A DNA stretch of 64,000 nucleotides from assembly GCA_017429985.1 (NCBI GenBank), contig JAFRNW010000035.1, forward strand, positions 62,001 to 126,000, given 5' to 3'. Source of the stretch: Clostridia bacterium (GTDB lineage Bacteria; Bacillota; Clostridia; Christensenellales; CAG-138). Position 1 is the first letter of the stretch, and each line of letters opens with the position of its first letter. Of the stretch, positions 42,924-51,891 are shown in pieces. The notes below the pieces were generated by a model. It was not told where the DNA came from and did not search any database. It saw nothing but the letters and a program-made list of their open reading frames with translations. A program made the translations under genes and the position numbers.

Positions 42924-44303
42924 TCACCTGCTCCGGTTTTTCCGGATGTGCACACAAAGAAGGATGATCGCGACAATCAGGAAAACGATCAGCAGAATCA
43001 GGATCAGCAGGATCATATGGGAATCCGGCTCTCCGGCGGGTTCCTCCGCCACAACGGCAGGGGAAGGCGTGGGAGAGGGGAGAGGCGTAGGATGATCTTC
43101 AGGCCGGGATTCTTCCACATCCCGGGAAGCGGTCAGATCGGAGGAGAAGAGGCGCTTTTCTCCAAGGGAGACGGTAACGCTTCCGAGGACGTCCCCTTTG
43201 GCGACCGGGGCGGAGATTGTTTCGCTCACATAGGAAACAGAAACGCTCGGGACCGCTGTTCCGGCGAGGATCGCCTCATACGTTTCGTCCAGTACATGCA
43301 CGCTTTGACCGGTGAAATCCGTATCCAGAGCCAGCACGCCGTTTTGCGGATCATCATCACGATAATGCTCCGTTTCAACCGTCAGCTCGCCGCAGACAGC
43401 GTCCAGATCGATCTCACCGGAGTCCAGCGTACGGAAACGGCCGAATACTTTTTTGCACACCGTCTGGGCGTCCTTGAAGCATTTATGGATGCGCTGCCCC
43501 TTTGTGCCGCCTTCCTTCAGGCCGAGAAGAACAACGATCAGGGTCACGCCGTCCTTTTCCGCCGCGGCGACAAGACATTTGCCACCCTGCACGGTCGAGC
43601 CCGTCTTGCATCCGATCGCGTCCGGATAGTATTCGCTTTTTTTCGGCTGGATCAGATTGTTGGTGTTTTCCAGATACAGTTCTTTTTCTCTGACTTCGTT
43701 CGCGGGAACGGTATAGTTCGGTGTGGATACGATCTGACGGAACGTTTCGTTCTGCATGGCGTACGCCGTCAGCAGAGCCATGTCGCGTGCGGTTGAGTAG
43801 TGATTTGATTTGTATACGCCGCTTGCCGTGACAAAATTGGTGTTCAGCATGCCGAGTTCCTGGGCCTTTTCGTTCATCATGGCCGCGAACTGCTCCACGT
43901 TCCCCGCGATATGGCATGCCAGGGCGATCGCTGCGTCGTTCCCAGAGGGAAGCATAAGACCGTACAGAAGGTCACGGATGGGAAGGCTCTCGCCTTTTTT
44001 CAGACCCATCAGCGTGTTGGAGGCGCCGAGGCGTGTCGCGGCGGGATCCACCTGCACGATTTCGTCGAGATCCGGGCAGGTTTCAAGAGCCAGGATACAG
44101 GTCATGATCTTGGTCGTGCTTGCGGGAGCTAGCTTTCTGTCCGGGTTTTTTGCATAGATCAGATTTGTCGGATCGCTTGCGTCGATGCAGACAAAGCCGG
44201 GCGCGGAGACGGTTTTATTCATATCGTCCGTATCGGCAAGCGTCATCCCTGCGAAAGGAAGAAAGAACAGTAAAACGAGCATCAGACTGATGATTCTTTT
44301 CAA
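42924..44303 (-). CDS. D-alanyl-D-alanine carboxypeptidase (peptidase S11)
   Basis: This is a low-molecular-weight penicillin-binding protein that trims the terminal D-Ala of peptidoglycan peptides. It has 459 residues from a TTG start at 44303, chosen because GAGAGG precedes it and it yields a clean signal peptide (MKRIISLMLVLLFFLPFAG). An ATG at 44327 in the same frame is the alternative. Active-site motifs are STTK (SxxK), SGN in LPSGNDAA, and KTG in CKTGSTVQGG. A C-terminal hydrophobic helix (last 30 residues) followed by Arg/Lys anchors it. Confidence 0.92.
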   Translation of the reverse strand: MKRIISLMLVLLFFLPFAGMTLADTDDMNKTVSAPGFVCIDASDPTNLIYAKNPDRKLAPASTTKIMTCILALETCPDLDEIVQVDPAATRLGASNTLMGLKKGESLPIRDLLYGLMLPSGNDAAIALACHIAGNVEQFAAMMNEKAQELGMLNTNFVTASGVYKSNHYSTARDMALLTAYAMQNETFRQIVSTPNYTVPANEVREKELYLENTNNLIQPKKSEYYPDAIGCKTGSTVQGGKCLVAAAEKDGVTLIVVLLGLKEGGTKGQRIHKCFKDAQTVCKKVFGRFRTLDSGEIDLDAVCGELTVETEHYRDDDPQNGVLALDTDFTGQSVHVLDETYEAILAGTAVPSVSVSYVSETISAPVAKGDVLGSVTVSLGEKRLFSSDLTASRDVEESRPEDHPTPLPSPTPSPAVVAEEPAGEPDSHMILLILILLIVFLIVAIILLCVHIRKNRSR

Positions 44304-44514
44304 ATATATAAACCTCTCGGAAAGCATTCTGTAACGGTAAAATCATATCACAAGATATAGCGTTCGTAAATCTGGTATTTGTCCATATTTTGGTGTTTCC
44401 GGCGGTTTCCCGGGGCAGGAAAGAGGAGGATTTGTGAACTTTCTTTTACGGTTTTGAAAGGTCGGGGACATTATTCCGCGGGCTGCGGTAAACTATTCTG
44501 AAAAGGGTCGTAAC

Positions 44515-45378
44515 ATGAATTACATTACTTGTGCAGTCTTGGCTGCGGTTCTGACAGGATGTGTGCCCGGTTTTCTGAAATCGGCCAACAGGAAGAACGC
44601 ACCGGTTTTCAGTGCGTTTATTGTCTGCTGCATTTCAGTTCTTTTCACCGTGATCATCATGGCGATCAATGACTCCTTTCAGTATCTGCCCCGCATTTCG
44701 AACCTGAAACTTTTATACCTGCTGCTCTCCGGAACGCTGGAGGGACTGTTCCTGCTGTGCCTGTCCACTGCCGTAACGCACGGCGCCATCGGGCTTGCCG
44801 TTCCGGTCATCAATCTGAGAGGGATACTGATTACGTTTCTGTCCTTCTTCCTGCTTCATGAAAGGGTGTCGGTCGGGAAGTTGTGCTTCATGATTGCCCT
44901 GCTTCTCGGAACGGTGTTCCTTGAAAGCAGACCGGAACGGAAATCATCGCTGAATTGGGTCCTGTTTTCTTTTCTGGCGCTGTTCCTGTCCGCCGGCATC
45001 TATTACGTGGACCATTTTCTTCTTCCGGAGGGGGCGGAAAACACAGACTGCGCGATGTTTATCCGGTTCCTGATCGCGTCCGGGATCCTTGCCTGCGTCA
45101 GCGTGCTCGGAGGCGGTTTTAAAAAAGTCGGAAAGCTGAAGGCGGTCAACTGGATCTCGATGGCTGCGGCAGGCCTGAGCATGGGCCTTGTCTGGCTTCT
45201 GAACGGTGTTTCGGAAAAGACCGGAAATCAGCTGGTCGTATACATCGCATCCTGCCTGTATTTTCCCGTGGCGATGCTGACAGCAAGGATCTTGCACAGG
45301 GAAAAATTCCCTGTTGGCGCGATTATCGGGACGGTTCTCGTGCTTGCCGGCATGATCGGGATGCAGCTGTTTTCATGA
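44515..45378 (+). CDS. EamA/DMT-family membrane transporter
   Basis: The 287-residue protein has about ten hydrophobic helices in two related halves (about 1-140 and 145-287), the pattern of drug/metabolite transporters. The first half ends VGKLCFMIALLLGTVFLE and the second ends VGAIIGTVLVLAGMIGMQL, showing the internal repeat. The substrate is unknown. AAGGG lies before the ATG. It lies directly upstream of the branched-chain amino-acid attenuator and transporter, but a separate promoter follows it. Confidence 0.85.
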   Translation: MNYITCAVLAAVLTGCVPGFLKSANRKNAPVFSAFIVCCISVLFTVIIMAINDSFQYLPRISNLKLLYLLLSGTLEGLFLLCLSTAVTHGAIGLAVPVINLRGILITFLSFFLLHERVSVGKLCFMIALLLGTVFLESRPERKSSLNWVLFSFLALFLSAGIYYVDHFLLPEGAENTDCAMFIRFLIASGILACVSVLGGGFKKVGKLKAVNWISMAAAGLSMGLVWLLNGVSEKTGNQLVVYIASCLYFPVAMLTARILHREKFPVGAIIGTVLVLAGMIGMQLFS

Positions 45379-45429
45379 ATGTTTAATAGTTTTTGCTGCA
45401 TAATCATAGAAGTTTTTTGGTTAAAACAC

Positions 45430-45458
45430 TTGACACAAAATATATAATCGTTCATGAT
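45430..45458 (+). promoter_or_regulatory. Promoter of the liv leader and operon
   Basis: TTGACA (45430-45435), a 17-nt spacer, and CATGAT (45453-45458). The transcript would start near 45465, about 27 nt before the leader peptide. Confidence 0.65.
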
Positions 45459-45491
45459 AGTACATATTTTTTATTGAAGGGAGACGGAGAA

Positions 45492-45650
45492 ATGGTGGGA
45501 CAGTGTGCGGCTGCAGCTTCAACACAGTTCTGTAACGCTTCGTCTGCTTATGTTGACCTTCGTATTCGTATGCTCAGCGTCCTGCTGAGCATTTTGATTC
45601 TTGTACTTGTACTGGTACATGACAGGGCGTCAATTACGGAACGGTCATAA
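45492..45650 (+). CDS. Branched-chain amino-acid leader peptide (52 residues)
   Basis: The small gene begins at an ATG preceded by AAGGGAG and GGAG. Residues 1-26 (MVGQCAAAASTQFCNASSAY plus VDLRIR) are polar. Residues 28-42 contain 13 Leu, Val or Ile in 15 positions (LSVLLSILILVLVLV), then HDRASITERS. Its position between a promoter and a terminator, 97 nt before a branched-chain amino-acid binding-protein gene, matches transcription-attenuation leader peptides such as ivbL or ilvL: starved ribosomes would stall in the hydrophobic run. The stretch could also be a membrane helix, so a real small membrane protein is the alternative. Confidence 0.75.
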   Translation: MVGQCAAAASTQFCNASSAYVDLRIRMLSVLLSILILVLVLVHDRASITERS

Positions 45651-45699
45651 GCTAAGAGAACGGATTATGACGGCGGTTCCGGAAAGGAACCGCTGTTTT
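45637..45699 (+). promoter_or_regulatory. Attenuator: alternative hairpins and terminator before livJ
   Basis: The terminator is GCGGTTCC (45673-45680), loop GGAAA, GGAACCGC (45686-45693), TGTTTT. GTCATAA, which includes the leader stop codon (45644-45650), pairs with TTATGAC (45665-45671). CGGAAC (45637-45642) can instead pair with GTTCCG (45676-45681), which would break the terminator stem. This set of mutually exclusive pairings is what a ribosome-controlled attenuator needs. Confidence 0.75.
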
Positions 45700-45746
45700 A
45701 TCAACAATTGGGAATTCCAATGAATAACAATAAGGAGAGAAATCAA

Positions 45747-46889
45747 ATGAAAAAACTGGTATGCATTATTCTTGCTGTGATCATGATCGCATCGTTCGCA
45801 GCCTGCAGCAGCAAACCGGCGGCGGGTTCTTCCGCGCTCAAGATCGGCGGAACCGGACCTCTGACCGGCGGAGCCGCGATCTACGGCAATGCCGCGAAGC
45901 AGGGCGCTGAGATCGCCGTTGAAGAGATCAACGCGCTCGGCGGCATGCAGATCGAACTGAAATACGAGGACGACACCCATGACGCCGAAAAAGCGGTCAA
46001 CGCCTACAACGCGCTGAAGGACTGGGGCATGGTCGTTTCCCTCGGTTCGGTCACTTCCACACCGTGCGTCGCGACATCCACTCTTACAAACGAAGACCGG
46101 ATCTTCGCGCTGACGCCTTCTGCTTCTTCGCCTGCCGTTATTGAGGGAAAAGACAATCAGTATCAGGTCTGCTTCTCCGATGACAACCAGGGAACCGCTT
46201 CCGCAAAGTACATCTCTTCCAAGGGCTTCGCCAAGAAGATCGCGGTCATCTGGAAGAACGACGATGTATATTCCAAGGGCGTCTATACCACTTTCGCAGC
46301 CGCGTGCCCGGAGAACGGTCTTGAGATCGTTTCCGACACAACGTTCACCTCTGACAGCCAGACAGACTTCTCCGTCCAGCTGACACAGGCGCAGGCTGCC
46401 GGAGCGGAGCTCGTATTCCTCCCGATCTATTACGATGCGGCTTCCCTGATCCTTGCGCAGGCAAAGGATATGGGATTCGCTCCCCTCTGGTTCGGCGTTG
46501 ACGGCATGGACGGCATCCTGGACCTCGAGAACTTTGACAAGAGTCTTGCGGAAGGCGTCATGCTTCTGACTCCGTTCGTAGCGGATGCCGACGATGCAAA
46601 GACGAAATCCTTTGTGGCCAAGTATTCCGAGAAATACGGCTCGACGCCGAACCAGTTCGCCGCGGACGCCTATGACTGCGTCTATGCGCTCTATCAGGCA
46701 TGCCAGAATGCCGGCGTTGACGGCAGCTGGAAGGCTTCCGACGCTTGCGCGAAGATGATTGAGCAGTTTACGACGATGAAGTTCGACGGTCTGACCGGCG
46801 CAGGAATGACATGGGACAAGACCGGTGCCGTTTCCAAGGATCCGAAAGCGGTCGTCATTCAGAACGGCGTCTACGTCGGCCTCGACTGA
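45747..46889 (+). CDS. livJ: Branched-chain amino-acid-binding lipoprotein
   Basis: The 380-residue type I binding protein has a lipobox (SFAACSS, Cys20) followed by the LivJ/LivK fold: KIGGTGPLTGGAAIYG near 35, then GAEIAVEEIN and TPSASSPAV. It captures Leu, Ile or Val outside the cell. AAGGAGAG precedes the ATG at 45747. An upstream ATG at 45708 in the same frame lies only 9 bp after the terminator and is less likely. It is the first structural gene after the attenuator. A GC-rich inverted repeat (46936-46957) follows it. Confidence 0.94.
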   Translation: MKKLVCIILAVIMIASFAACSSKPAAGSSALKIGGTGPLTGGAAIYGNAAKQGAEIAVEEINALGGMQIELKYEDDTHDAEKAVNAYNALKDWGMVVSLGSVTSTPCVATSTLTNEDRIFALTPSASSPAVIEGKDNQYQVCFSDDNQGTASAKYISSKGFAKKIAVIWKNDDVYSKGVYTTFAAACPENGLEIVSDTTFTSDSQTDFSVQLTQAQAAGAELVFLPIYYDAASLILAQAKDMGFAPLWFGVDGMDGILDLENFDKSLAEGVMLLTPFVADADDAKTKSFVAKYSEKYGSTPNQFAADAYDCVYALYQACQNAGVDGSWKASDACAKMIEQFTTMKFDGLTGAGMTWDKTGAVSKDPKAVVIQNGVYVGLD

Positions 46890-46935
46890 TAGGCGTGTCA
46901 CCGTTCAAACATCGACAGATTCAGAAATACGGTTT

Positions 46936-46995
46936 GCCCGGGATGAAAATTCCGGGCAAAATCGTATATCCTTCCCCGGCTGTATGGGGTATAAT
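46936..46995 (+). promoter_or_regulatory. Hairpin and possible internal promoter between livJ and livH
   Basis: GCCCGG (46936-46941) pairs with CCGGGC (46952-46957) without a T run. Then TATAAT (46990-46995) lies 45 bp before livH with a weak -35. Together they could raise receptor mRNA over membrane-component mRNA, or allow basal livHMGF expression. Confidence 0.5.
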
Positions 46996-47040
46996 AAAAG
47001 GTAACGATTTTAAAACCAAACTGATCCTGAGGTAATCAAG

Positions 47041-47922
47041 ATGTCCTTCTTATCCTATCTTATCAACGGCATCAGCCTGGGCAGCATCTACGCCATCATC
47101 GCGCTTGGCTATACGATGGTCTACGGTATTGCGAAAATGCTGAACTTTGCGCACGGCGACGTGATCATGGTCGGAGCATATGTATGCTTCTTTGCCGTAA
47201 CAAGGTTCTCGCTGCCGCCAGTTGTCGGAGTTCTGCTTGCCATGGTTGTCTGTACGCTCCTCGGCATGCTGATCGAGCGCCTTGCATACAAACCGCTGAG
47301 GAGCGCTCCGTCGCTGGCCGTGCTCATTACGGCAATCGGCATGAGCTATTTCCTCCAGAATTCCGCACAGCTTCTGTGGACATCGAACCCGAAAGTCTTT
47401 TCTTCCGTAGTCGGAAACGGGGCTTTGAAACTGTTCGACGGTCAGCTCTCCATTTCCTATGTTACGATCGTGACGATCATCATCTGCTTTGCGATCATCG
47501 CGCTGCTCCTGTTCATTGTTCAGAATACGAAGATGGGGAAGGCCATGCGTGCCTGTTCGGAAGACAAAGGCGCGGCGATGCTGATGGGGATCAATGTCAA
47601 TACCACCATTTCCTTCACGTTTGCGATTGGTTCCGCCCTTGCGGCGATCGCGGGCGTGCTTCTCTGCTCCGCGTATCCGACCCTCATGCCGACGACCGGT
47701 TCCCTGCCGGGCATCAAGGCGTTTACGGCCGCTGTGTTCGGCGGTATCGGATCCATTCCCGGGGCGTTTCTCGGTGGCATCCTCCTTGGCGTGATCGAGA
47801 TCTTCGCGAAGGCATACATTTCGACGCAGCTGTCCGACGCGATCGTGTTCGCGGTGCTGATTCTGGTGCTCGTGATCAAGCCGACGGGACTTCTCGGACA
47901 CGAGATCCATGAGAAAGTGTGA
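47041..47922 (+). CDS. livH: Branched-chain amino-acid ABC permease LivH
   Basis: The 293-residue integral membrane subunit has about eight helices. Family landmarks are the N-terminal SLGSIYAIIALGYTMVYG, NFAHGD near 38, RACSEDKGAAMLMGI near 170 (ATPase-contacting loop) and FGGIGSIPGAFLGG near 235. TGAGG precedes the ATG. It is followed by livM after 11 bp. Confidence 0.95.
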   Translation: MSFLSYLINGISLGSIYAIIALGYTMVYGIAKMLNFAHGDVIMVGAYVCFFAVTRFSLPPVVGVLLAMVVCTLLGMLIERLAYKPLRSAPSLAVLITAIGMSYFLQNSAQLLWTSNPKVFSSVVGNGALKLFDGQLSISYVTIVTIIICFAIIALLLFIVQNTKMGKAMRACSEDKGAAMLMGINVNTTISFTFAIGSALAAIAGVLLCSAYPTLMPTTGSLPGIKAFTAAVFGGIGSIPGAFLGGILLGVIEIFAKAYISTQLSDAIVFAVLILVLVIKPTGLLGHEIHEKV

Positions 47923-47933
47923 GGTGACAGACG

Positions 47934-49007
47934 ATGACGAAGTATAAGAATCTATCATCTCCGACAAAGAACATGGTGTCCACTTTCGCCCTGGTCATCG
48001 GACTGTTCCTGATCCTTCAGATCCTTCTTCTGACCGGCAGCGTTTCCAGCCTTGTGAAGGGGCAGCTCGTTCCGATCTGCGCGTATATCGTGATGGCGGT
48101 ATCCCTGAATCTGACGGTAGGCATCCTCGGAGAGCTCAGCCTGGGTCATGCGGGTTTCATGAGCGTCGGGGCGTTTTCCGGCGTTGTGATGTCGTCCGTT
48201 CTGAAACAGGCAGGCGCGTCGGACGGGCTCAGACTGTTCGTTTCGATCCTGACGGGCTGTGTGTTCGGCGCGATCGTCGGTTTCCTGATCGGAATTCCCG
48301 TCCTTCGGCTGAAGGGCGATTATCTTGCGATCGTTACGCTGGCGTTCGGCGAGATTATCAAAAGCATTATGAACAATCTCTACATCGGACTTGATGCATC
48401 AGGACTGCACGTGAACATGCTGAAGGATAATCTGAACATGACGGACGGCCGGGTGATCATTTCGGGACCGATGGGCGTTTCGGGAAACGATAAGCTGTCA
48501 ACGTTCTTCGCAGGTTTTCTCCTGATTCTTTTCTGCCTGTTCGTCATATTCAACTTTGTCGACAGCAGGGCGGGAAGAGCGGTTGCAGCCCAGAGAGACA
48601 ACTACATCGCCACGGAATCGGTTGGCATCAACGTCACCAAATATAAGCTGACGGCGTTCACCATCTCCGCCGGCATGGCCGGCATGGCAGGAACGCTGTT
48701 CGCTCTGAACTATTCCACGGTCGTTGCTTCCAAGTTTGATTTCAATACATCGATCCTGGTTCTGGTGTTCGTTGTTCTCGGCGGCCTTGGCAATATGAAG
48801 GGATCCATTCTTGCAGCCATCGTTCTGACGCTGCTGCCCGAACTGCTGCGGGCTTTCTCGACATACCGCATGCTTCTGTACGCCATCGTGCTGATCCTGA
48901 TCATGCTGATCACCAACAATCCGGAAATGAAGCACGTTGTAGATACGGTGCTGTCCCGGATCAAAGGCCTGTTCAGAAGAAGGAAGGGGGGTGCTGTGAA
49001 TGACTAA
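47934..49007 (+). CDS. livM: Branched-chain amino-acid ABC permease LivM
   Basis: The 357-residue second permease has about ten helices. LSLGHAGFMSVGAFSG near 65, the RLKGDYLAIVTLAFGEI segment near 120, and GLGNMKGSILAAIVL near 285 are typical. It ends 8 bp inside livG, so the two are translationally coupled. Confidence 0.95.
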   Translation: MTKYKNLSSPTKNMVSTFALVIGLFLILQILLLTGSVSSLVKGQLVPICAYIVMAVSLNLTVGILGELSLGHAGFMSVGAFSGVVMSSVLKQAGASDGLRLFVSILTGCVFGAIVGFLIGIPVLRLKGDYLAIVTLAFGEIIKSIMNNLYIGLDASGLHVNMLKDNLNMTDGRVIISGPMGVSGNDKLSTFFAGFLLILFCLFVIFNFVDSRAGRAVAAQRDNYIATESVGINVTKYKLTAFTISAGMAGMAGTLFALNYSTVVASKFDFNTSILVLVFVVLGGLGNMKGSILAAIVLTLLPELLRAFSTYRMLLYAIVLILIMLITNNPEMKHVVDTVLSRIKGLFRRRKGGAVND

Positions 49008-49854
49008 GACCAACATGGTACCGGTGCCTAGCCTCGGCATCATTCCCGAACGCGACGTCAACCGCATGCCCATCCTGGACATCCATCATCTGGGCATCGA
49101 TTTCGGCGGCCTTCATGCGGTTGAGGATTTCAACCTGGTGATCGGTAGAACGGAGATTGCCGGCCTGATCGGGCCGAACGGCGCTGGAAAGACGACCGTA
49201 TTCAATCTTCTGACGAACGTATATACCCCATCCCGCGGCGTCATCCTTCTGGACGGCGTGGATATCCGGGGGAAAAAGACCTGGCAGCTCAATGAGATGG
49301 GAATCGCCCGTACGTTCCAGAACATCCGCCTGTTCAACAAACTGACGGTGGAGGACAACGTCAAGGTCGGCCTTCACAATATCTGCCGCTATTCGACGCT
49401 CGAGGGCGTGCTAAGGCTTCCGAGATACTGGAAGATGGAGAAGGAAGCGCATGAGAAAGCGATGGAACTCCTTTCCATCTTCGACATGCAGCATATGGCG
49501 AATTATGTAGCCGGTTCGCTTCCGTACGGCGCGCAGAGAAGGCTTGAGATCGTCCGTGCCCTTGCGACCAATCCGAAGCTTCTGCTTCTGGATGAGCCCG
49601 CTGCCGGCATGAACCCGTCCGAGACGGCGGAGCTGATGCAGAACATCCGGAAGATCAGGGATGACTTCCAGATCGCCATCATGCTGATCGAACATGATAT
49701 GAACCTCGTTATGGGAATCTGCGAAGGTATCGCCGTCCTGAATTACGGAAAAATCATTGCGAAGGGGACTCCGGACCAGATCAAAGCCGATCCGGTCGTC
49801 ATCGAGGCATATCTTGGCCGCCAGGGAGAGGAGAGTCTGCATGCTGAAGGTTGA
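49000..49854 (+). CDS. livG: Branched-chain amino-acid ABC ATPase LivG
   Basis: The 284-residue ATPase has Walker A GPNGAGKTT (about 59-67), the LivG-type ARTFQNIRLF (about 103-112), the less usual signature YGAQRRLE instead of LSGGQ-like wording (normal for LivG), Walker B LLLLDEPAAGMNP and a LIEHDM switch. The first 22 residues are an extension before the ATPase core (PILDIHHLGIDFGG). The end overlaps livF by 14 bp. Confidence 0.95.
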   Translation: MTKTNMVPVPSLGIIPERDVNRMPILDIHHLGIDFGGLHAVEDFNLVIGRTEIAGLIGPNGAGKTTVFNLLTNVYTPSRGVILLDGVDIRGKKTWQLNEMGIARTFQNIRLFNKLTVEDNVKVGLHNICRYSTLEGVLRLPRYWKMEKEAHEKAMELLSIFDMQHMANYVAGSLPYGAQRRLEIVRALATNPKLLLLDEPAAGMNPSETAELMQNIRKIRDDFQIAIMLIEHDMNLVMGICEGIAVLNYGKIIAKGTPDQIKADPVVIEAYLGRQGEESLHAEG

Positions 49855-50542
49855 TAACATCAATGTCTATTACGGCGCCATCCATGCCATCAAGGACGTC
49901 AGCTTTGAGGTGCAGGAAGGGGAGATCGTAACGCTGATCGGCGCAAACGGCGCAGGCAAGTCGACCATTCTGAAGACGATTTCCGGGCTGCTCCACACCA
50001 GGACCGGCAGCATCCATTATGAAGGGAAGGATCTGAAGGGGATCGCCCCGCACAATATCGTGAAGATGGGCGTTGCACACGTGCCGGAAGGCAGGAGGAT
50101 GTTTTCCAGGATGACGGTGGAGGAGAATCTCCAGATGGGCGCATTCACGCAGCCAGCCGCCTCCGTCGCGGATTCCCTTGAGAATGTCTATTCCCGCTTT
50201 CCGAGACTGAAGGAAAGAAGAAAACAGGTGGCTGGCACGCTGTCCGGCGGAGAGCAGCAGATGCTCGCGATGGGCAGAGCCCTGATGTCAAAGCCGAAGC
50301 TGATGATGATGGACGAGCCGTCCATGGGGCTTGCGCCGATCCTGGTCGAACAGATCTTTGATATCATCAAGGAGCTCAACCAGGCGGGATCCACGATTCT
50401 TCTGGTGGAGCAGAACGCGCTGATGGCCCTTTCCGTCGCGAACCGGGGATATGTGCTTGAAACGGGGCGGATCGTGCTGAGCGCTTCCGCGAAGGACCTG
50501 CTGAACAACGATTCCGTCAAGAAGGCCTATCTCGGCGGATGA
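49841..50542 (+). CDS. livF: Branched-chain amino-acid ABC ATPase LivF
   Basis: The 233-residue second ATPase starts at 49841 (MLKVDNINVYYGAIHAIKD), preceded by GGAGAGGAGAG. Longer frames upstream only repeat livG DNA. Walker A GANGAGKST (about 36-44), LSGGEQQM (about 134-141) and LMMMDEPSMGLAP are present. It ends the operon before a strong terminator. Confidence 0.95.
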   Translation: MLKVDNINVYYGAIHAIKDVSFEVQEGEIVTLIGANGAGKSTILKTISGLLHTRTGSIHYEGKDLKGIAPHNIVKMGVAHVPEGRRMFSRMTVEENLQMGAFTQPAASVADSLENVYSRFPRLKERRKQVAGTLSGGEQQMLAMGRALMSKPKLMMMDEPSMGLAPILVEQIFDIIKELNQAGSTILLVEQNALMALSVANRGYVLETGRIVLSASAKDLLNNDSVKKAYLGG

Positions 50543-50570
50543 CGGTCATTTCAGAATTGTAATATAAAAT

Positions 50571-50604
50571 CAGAATCCGGCAAAAGCCGGATTCTGTTTC
50601 GTTT
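50571..50604 (+). terminator. Terminator of livJHMGF
   Basis: CAGAATCCGGC (50571-50581), loop AAAA, GCCGGATTCTG (50586-50596), then TTTCGTTTC. A perfect 11-bp stem. Confidence 0.92.
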
Positions 50605-50624
50605 CAGCTCCGCCGGATGTTCCT

Positions 50625-51731
50625 TCAGTGCGGCCAGGGGATCGGCAGCTCGCCTTCCTCCTGGGCGGGGTTAAAGGCATACTTTTGACCCTGATGCGCC
50701 TTTTCGTCGAAATACACATAGTCGTCGAGATACGGGGAATAGGAAGTATAGCGGATCACGCCCTCGTTCTCGTCGACGGTCCATAACCGGATGTATCCGT
50801 CACCGCCCGTGTTCTGACCGCCTTTTTTACCGATCGCCTGATAGTTGCAGATCATCTGCAGTACGGTCCGATCTTCGGTGCCGTCTCCGTCATCGTCGAT
50901 CTTGACCGGGACACAGTTGCTTGTGTAACGGTGTCCGCATAGGACTGCGTAAACGTTGCTGCATTTTGCGATAACACCGTCGTAGATTTTCTGTCCGTAA
51001 TCGGAAAGCGTTCCGGGAATCATCAGATAGTCATGGGTGCAGAGGATTCCCACGCGTTCCGGATACTGGTCAAAGACGCTGCGCGCCCATTCCCGGTCCT
51101 CATGCATGGCATGATATCCGAGATAAACGAAAAGATACTCGGTATTTCCCGCGTTGATGAGATCGTAATGGTCCTTGTTGTCCAAATAACTTCCGCCGTA
51201 CCAGTATTTGTTGCGGTATCTCGATTCTCCGAAATACCTGCAGAAAAGGGTATAATCCATATCCTTCAGCTTCGTGCCCACGTCGTGATTCCCCGCGCAG
51301 ACGCCGTTCGGGATGTGATCGATCCGCCGCATGGATTTCGATGCGGTGATCCACTGGGCTTCGTCTTTCGTGTTGTGCACGAGGTCTCCGGTGTTGATGA
51401 TGTACGCGAGGTTCAGTTCCGAGGCATGCTCGGCCAGATAGGAGCACATGCATTCAAATACGCCGTTATGGAATTTGCTGTAATACTGCGGGTCGGACAT
51501 CCAGGCGATGGTATAGACGGATCCCGTGGCCGCCATGAGCTTCGGTGTGGGGGAAGGCGTGAGGACGATCGGCACCGGGGTAGGAGAGGGAACGGCGGTC
51601 TGCATGACGACTTCGGTGGGGACCGGTGACGCGGTTGCGCGCGTATCGAACTGATCCGGGCTTTTACAGGAAGTAAAAAGCAGGATAGAAACGAAAAGAA
51701 CTATGAACGAAAAGGAGCGCCTTTTTCTCAT
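50625..51731 (-). CDS. Metallophosphoesterase lipoprotein
   Basis: The 368-residue protein has a lipobox (LFTSC, Cys22) and a Pro/Thr linker (about 35-65). A calcineurin-type phosphoesterase domain follows, with metal motifs SDPQYY (about 79), NTGDLVHN (about 113), GNHDVG (about 147), LCTHDY (about 232) and LCGHRY (about 264). It acts outside the membrane on an unknown phosphoester. The start is fixed by the signal peptide. A TATAAT box ends 6 nt before it and no ribosome-binding site is seen. Confidence 0.88.
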   Translation of the reverse strand: MRKRRSFSFIVLFVSILLFTSCKSPDQFDTRATASPVPTEVVMQTAVPSPTPVPIVLTPSPTPKLMAATGSVYTIAWMSDPQYYSKFHNGVFECMCSYLAEHASELNLAYIINTGDLVHNTKDEAQWITASKSMRRIDHIPNGVCAGNHDVGTKLKDMDYTLFCRYFGESRYRNKYWYGGSYLDNKDHYDLINAGNTEYLFVYLGYHAMHEDREWARSVFDQYPERVGILCTHDYLMIPGTLSDYGQKIYDGVIAKCSNVYAVLCGHRYTSNCVPVKIDDDGDGTEDRTVLQMICNYQAIGKKGGQNTGGDGYIRLWTVDENEGVIRYTSYSPYLDDYVYFDEKAHQGQKYAFNPAQEEGELPIPWPH

Positions 51732-51737
51732 AGTCCG

Positions 51738-51746
51738 ATTATAGCA
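51738..51746 (-). promoter_or_regulatory. Extended -10 promoter abutting the metallophosphoesterase start (leaderless)
   Basis: On the minus strand TGC-TATAAT (51746 to 51738) is followed by 6 nt (51737-51732) and the ATG (51731-51729). Confidence 0.7.
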
Positions 51747-51804
51747 CGCGATGCGCCGTGAGGGTGAGGGAGAAAGTGTGACGGATGTGACGATTTTGTT
51801 TCGC

Positions 51805-51833
51805 TTGCGCGCATAATGCCGCTAGAGTATAAT
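51805..51833 (+). promoter_or_regulatory. Promoter of the DUF1015-aspartokinase operon
   Basis: TTGCGC (51805-51810), 17 nt, TATAAT (51828-51833). A 50-nt leader and GGAGGG precede the ATG at 51892. Confidence 0.75.
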
Positions 51834-51891
51834 GATAAATGTAAAAAAGCGTGTTTGAGCCGCTTAAATTGTTTTATCGGAGGGTTTCAGT

